A stretch of DNA of 64,000 nucleotides. Origin: Mya arenaria (lineage: Eukaryota; Mollusca; Bivalvia; Myida; Myidae). Shown here piece after piece: positions 48,511-64,000 of this stretch. A program made the position numbers and the translations under genes. The notes beneath the pieces were generated by a model that saw only the letters and a list, made by a program, of their open reading frames with translations, was not told the DNA's origin and made no database searches. How positions within the stretch are numbered: position 1 is the stretch's first letter; every line of letters starts with the position of its first letter. The DNA lies in assembly GCF_026914265.1 (NCBI RefSeq), contig NC_069136.1:52941381-53005380 (forward strand), written 5' to 3'.

Positions 48511-51500
48511 TATATTTACGTCCAATCATTTTGATTAAATATCTTGAACGCTTCTAATATAACAACCTACATACGCAAATTTTCCAAAACCATGGTGTTC
48601 TTTTTGTGATACTTATTTTTCTGTTAGCTATAGCTCACTAAACGGGTTTTAATATGTGATCATTGTGGCGATCCTTGCGTCCACCCCTTTGCAGTCTAAA
48701 CGTCTGTTTGTCCAGTAGAATGTTCCGAATGTTTACGAGGCCATGTTCAGTGTGTGTTAATGTCAAATCACATTTTACGAACGTTTGTATAGTTGAACAC
48801 GCATCTTAATGAAAAGGTATTGCAAAATGTCCAATGTTTGCGTTCAATCAGCAATTCGAAGAAGCCTTTGATACTTTTTATGTCATCACCCTGTTTGAAT
48901 TGATAACGTCACTCAAAATCGTGATCATAGTATTTGAAATGAGACAGTGTGACGACCACCTAACGCAACAGAGTTAAAACAAGAAATGCATTTATTTACT
49001 AAGACGTTTACAAAAGAAATTACAAAGAAGTAACGTGAAAGGTGAAATACATTCAATAAAGAATGATGTCTTAAAAAGTTCCTAAAATATCTTCACTGAT
49101 TCTTGTATGTTTTAATGTTCACATAATTAAACCGACATCAAACATTGAACACATCATTTAAATCGACAAAGACGTTCAGATTTAAACGAAGAAAAAGGTG
49201 AAATGTATTCCTCACATAATCATTTAACTAATTCTAAGATTTTATAAATGTTCTAGCCGTGGTGGATCTTTTTAGACTTGTTTACTATTTAATGAAACAT
49301 TATTTTTATCTAAAGACCAATGATCAGAACAGTTTACCCTTGTGTTTCAAATATGAATGTTCCAGAACATACTATATCAATTCTCAAGAACTATCTCTAA
49401 AATTATGTTAATATATTGTTTATGTTAAAACATTTATTAATATAATAACTAAAAAATAGGACACGGGGTGTTTCAGGCGCTAAATAGTCATTCAGTGTCA
49501 GAATATTTGACTGAGTAGGGTCGAAATTTGTAATATAATTTTATAAGTTATACTGTCGTAGTAATTTGGATATTGTATATTAATTTGATAAGCAAATAGT
49601 ATTATTTTAGACTATCGTTTTTGTGAAGGTGTGTGTCAATTAGTGTAAGCAAGTATTAACTCTTCTTGAATTGATTATATCACAAAATAATATTCATGAA
49701 AGAACATGTTGACGTTTATTAATCAATATATTTATTTGATATGATTTTTGAATAGTATTAATACTAAACAGTATTGTATATCGACATATATGTATAAGTC
49801 AACGTCCGAGTGCAACAATGAACTCAATTCATCAAATGAATTTTTAAATTTTAAGTGTCTTTATTTATCAAGAGAGCCTTTAAAGGAATTCGTCACGAAA
49901 CTTTTAACTTGGGAAACAATGGCATCGCGTGAAGAAGCAATACCACATTGTCACATAAGGAAGTCTGAACGCTTGTCTGAACACACAAAACGGCTCCTTT
50001 CCTGAGGTGTGCGAGATCATTTTCGTATCTAGAAGCAGGTTGTCCCCCACCCACGTAACAAGGACAAGGCATATTATTATCATCACAGCGTATCGTCAGT
50101 CTGGTGACTTTGTAGCCCGGGCTGATGGGTTTGGTTGCGTTAATCTACTTAACAAAAGAAAATCTTTGAAAAATAATAAATACGTCACTGTTCACAAATC
50201 ACAACCGCGTTTCACGATTGAGAATGGCAGTGCGTTTTGGACACATAACTTTATCTCCTGGTAATATGCCAACTGCCAACATCAAAATACGTCTGTTTCA
50301 AAATGTTGCTCAGAGCTCATCATCATCACCAGTCACCAATGCAAAGGTACCGACTCCTGATCGTACGCCCCGAGTTATTTTGTCTGCATCGTCACGAATA
50401 CATAGATACATTCTGGTCGCCGCAATATAGCCTTTGTTTTTTCTCCTAGCCCAAAATGCAAAATAACGCAGATGTCAACTTCACTGCCCACCAAACCCTC
50501 ACCGTCATCACAACAAAGGATTGTCACGTCTCTTAGACAAATTTACAACGCCACTCGATTTGTTTATACAGGCATACACAGATGCAATGAAAGAAAGCAA
50601 TTCCGAAGTAGCGCCGGTTCATACGGATAAACATCATTTTTTTCTATATAATACGATATAGCGATGTAAATAAAAAAATAAAGAAACTTTTCCGACAATT
50701 ACATTTGTTTATCCTTTCTAATTCTGACACGATGTATGCTGTATTAACTGTATTTCTGTTATTATTGAGGTAAAGGTTCATTGTGTTTTTAAAGATTCTT
50801 ATTAAGAAAATATTTTCAGACGATCTAAGACTTATCCTAACATTACTGGTAAGCAGAGCTTTTTTCTAGCCCTTAATTCAATATAAATTACAGGGCCAAG
50901 CCAGGTAAACATTTATCAATCATTACAAAGTATATTAATAACAAATGAACTGATCACGGGATATCACTTAGAAATAAACATTTGTTCTCTCAAATGCCGT
51001 CTGGCCGCTCTTCATCTCATTATGCGTCATTCCAATCCGAATGAGAAAATTACGATCATAACCCGTTTCAATACCGATCGTACGAATTAAGATTGCAAAT
51101 TTCAAGACGCAACCCCGTGTTTGGCGTTAAATGCTTCAATAAAACATTTATCGTATATATTTTACCTGTAACGTTACGGGTCACCCCGGGCACTCTTAAG
51201 CAGACTACGGTATATGATTAAGGTAACTTTTATATAGAGGGCCCGGACTCTTCTTTTCGGCATATACATAGGCGCTAATAGTCAATATTTACGGTGACCA
51301 AAGAAATAATTCTAATGCGTATATTTATCAGAAATGACATCAAAAAGTAATTCACTTTCAAACCTTATACAAAGATGCTGGCGAATTGGTTCATCATTGT
51401 AGGTTTTAACATGGCAGCAACATGGTTGAATCCAACAAACAATTTTATTACTTTATTTGCTAAAAACTGAAGTGTTTATGGCTATAAGAAACAGCTAATT

Positions 51501-52205
51501 CAACACTGAACGTACATAAGTGATAAAAACACAAACGCAAAATTGGATAGAATGGTAAAGAATTAATATTAATTATGTAAAAGCGATATAATACTCTATA
51601 CAAATAAACTTAGCATGTGCATTTTCTAAAGCATTAAATGATCGCGAATTTCTCTCCGCCGAAAATTACCATGTGAACTTTGATTCAAGTGCAACATATA
51701 CGGCATGTTAATCAACATAAAATAAACACCGACTGACGTCGTCAGCGATTTTGCGTACTCTGTTACGAATAACGCGGAATCTACAACTAAAGAAACGGAC
51801 TTATTACAATATAAGGTGTTTATACATGAACATGTTGCATTGGTTTCACTTCAAGCGAATAGTTAAATCGAAACCTTAAAATACGCTCGCAATGTCTGCG
51901 TGGTGATAAACGAAACTCTTAGAAGAGTTGAAACTGAAGACCGAAGCTGTTATCAAGGCGATACAAATTGACTGTCTCTTCGTTCCAAAAAAGGCATTAG
52001 GATCATGTTGTGCTTAACTGATTAATGAGCCCATTTTGATTAGTTTATGTACAAATAGTAAGGGGCAAACCTACACGAATGGGATTAGTCGGAAACATGT
52101 GTCTTGGTTAAGTTGAAAATCACTGCATGCAATGTCAATTTCTTTCATATTTTGTGGAATCTGATTATGTCATGTACATAAATAGCTTTTAACTGGCACA
52201 TAATT

Positions 52206-63870
<11,665 letters not shown>

Positions 63871-64000
63871 CTTCAAAACAATTTGCTAGTGGGAGAAATT
63901 TACTGACAAATCAAACCAACTGTAGTGAATAATATTTTTTATCAAAACTTTAAATATTAAGCAGCTTGCTAACCCCAACTATAGCGAAAAACCTTAACCT

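Larger units (their letters stand above)
42658..52205. other. Intergenic between DUF885 array and gene B
   Basis: Holds a 41-bp minisatellite (45372-45880), a foldback element (45944-46097), tRNA-Leu (46664-46743) and a SINE fragment (48340-48510). No supported protein gene; open frames at 47659-47940, 49748-50005, 50007-50264 and 50218-50430 match nothing I recognise. Confidence 0.5.

Noticed and set aside
49748..50430. Cluster of three overlapping plus-strand frames
   Set aside because: No shared frame, no family recognised, no plausible exon chain.

Overview
The window is animal nuclear DNA. It is AT-rich, with short exons split by long introns, GT-AG splice sites, dispersed repeats and one eukaryotic tRNA gene. 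Several repeat families (a tRNA-headed SINE with a GTGGTCACCAAGCC body, a 'TACTGGCCAAAGGCCAGAAGAGC' type repeat, repeats rich in 'ATATTTGGTATGTAG') and the gene content resemble bivalve mollusc genomes. That placement is an inference from recognition, not from a search. No bacterial-style operons, CRISPR arrays or phage genes are present.

Layout. (1) 1-1763: repeat-rich flank with a decayed retroelement gag-like fragment. (2) 1764-17610, plus strand: gene A, ten exons that splice into an open frame of 482 codons. It encodes a signal peptide, a lectin-like cysteine-rich unit, a WSC-type domain, further cysteine-rich units, a Thr-rich stalk, one membrane helix and a short tail with an ITAM-like tyrosine pair. 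(3) 17611-22696: intergenic repeats. (4) 22697-42657, plus strand: a secreted DUF885-family metallopeptidase-like gene. Its internal exons were duplicated in tandem (about 23.12-32.64 kb and 32.64-39.87 kb), while the signal-peptide exon and the last two exons exist once. Both internal copies carry disabling lesions, at different places. (5) 42.7-52.2 kb: no protein gene seen; a 41-bp minisatellite, a foldback element, tRNA-Leu(AAG) and a SINE fragment. (6) 52206-63870, minus strand: gene B, a paralogue of gene A entering from the right edge (exons 1-2 lie outside). Its ectodomain exons match those of gene A, but its cytoplasmic tail is about 222 residues with 13 tyrosines. Its introns hold a roughly 600-bp trinucleotide tract and an L1-like retrotransposon nested in an older repeat.

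How it fits together. Genes A and B converge on a central DUF885 pseudogene array. They look like a pair of related cell-surface receptors with similar outsides and different tyrosine-based signalling tails, reminiscent of paired activating/inhibitory receptors. Ligand and function are not known from the sequence. The most unusual features are this receptor pair and the intragenically duplicated, differently broken DUF885 gene.
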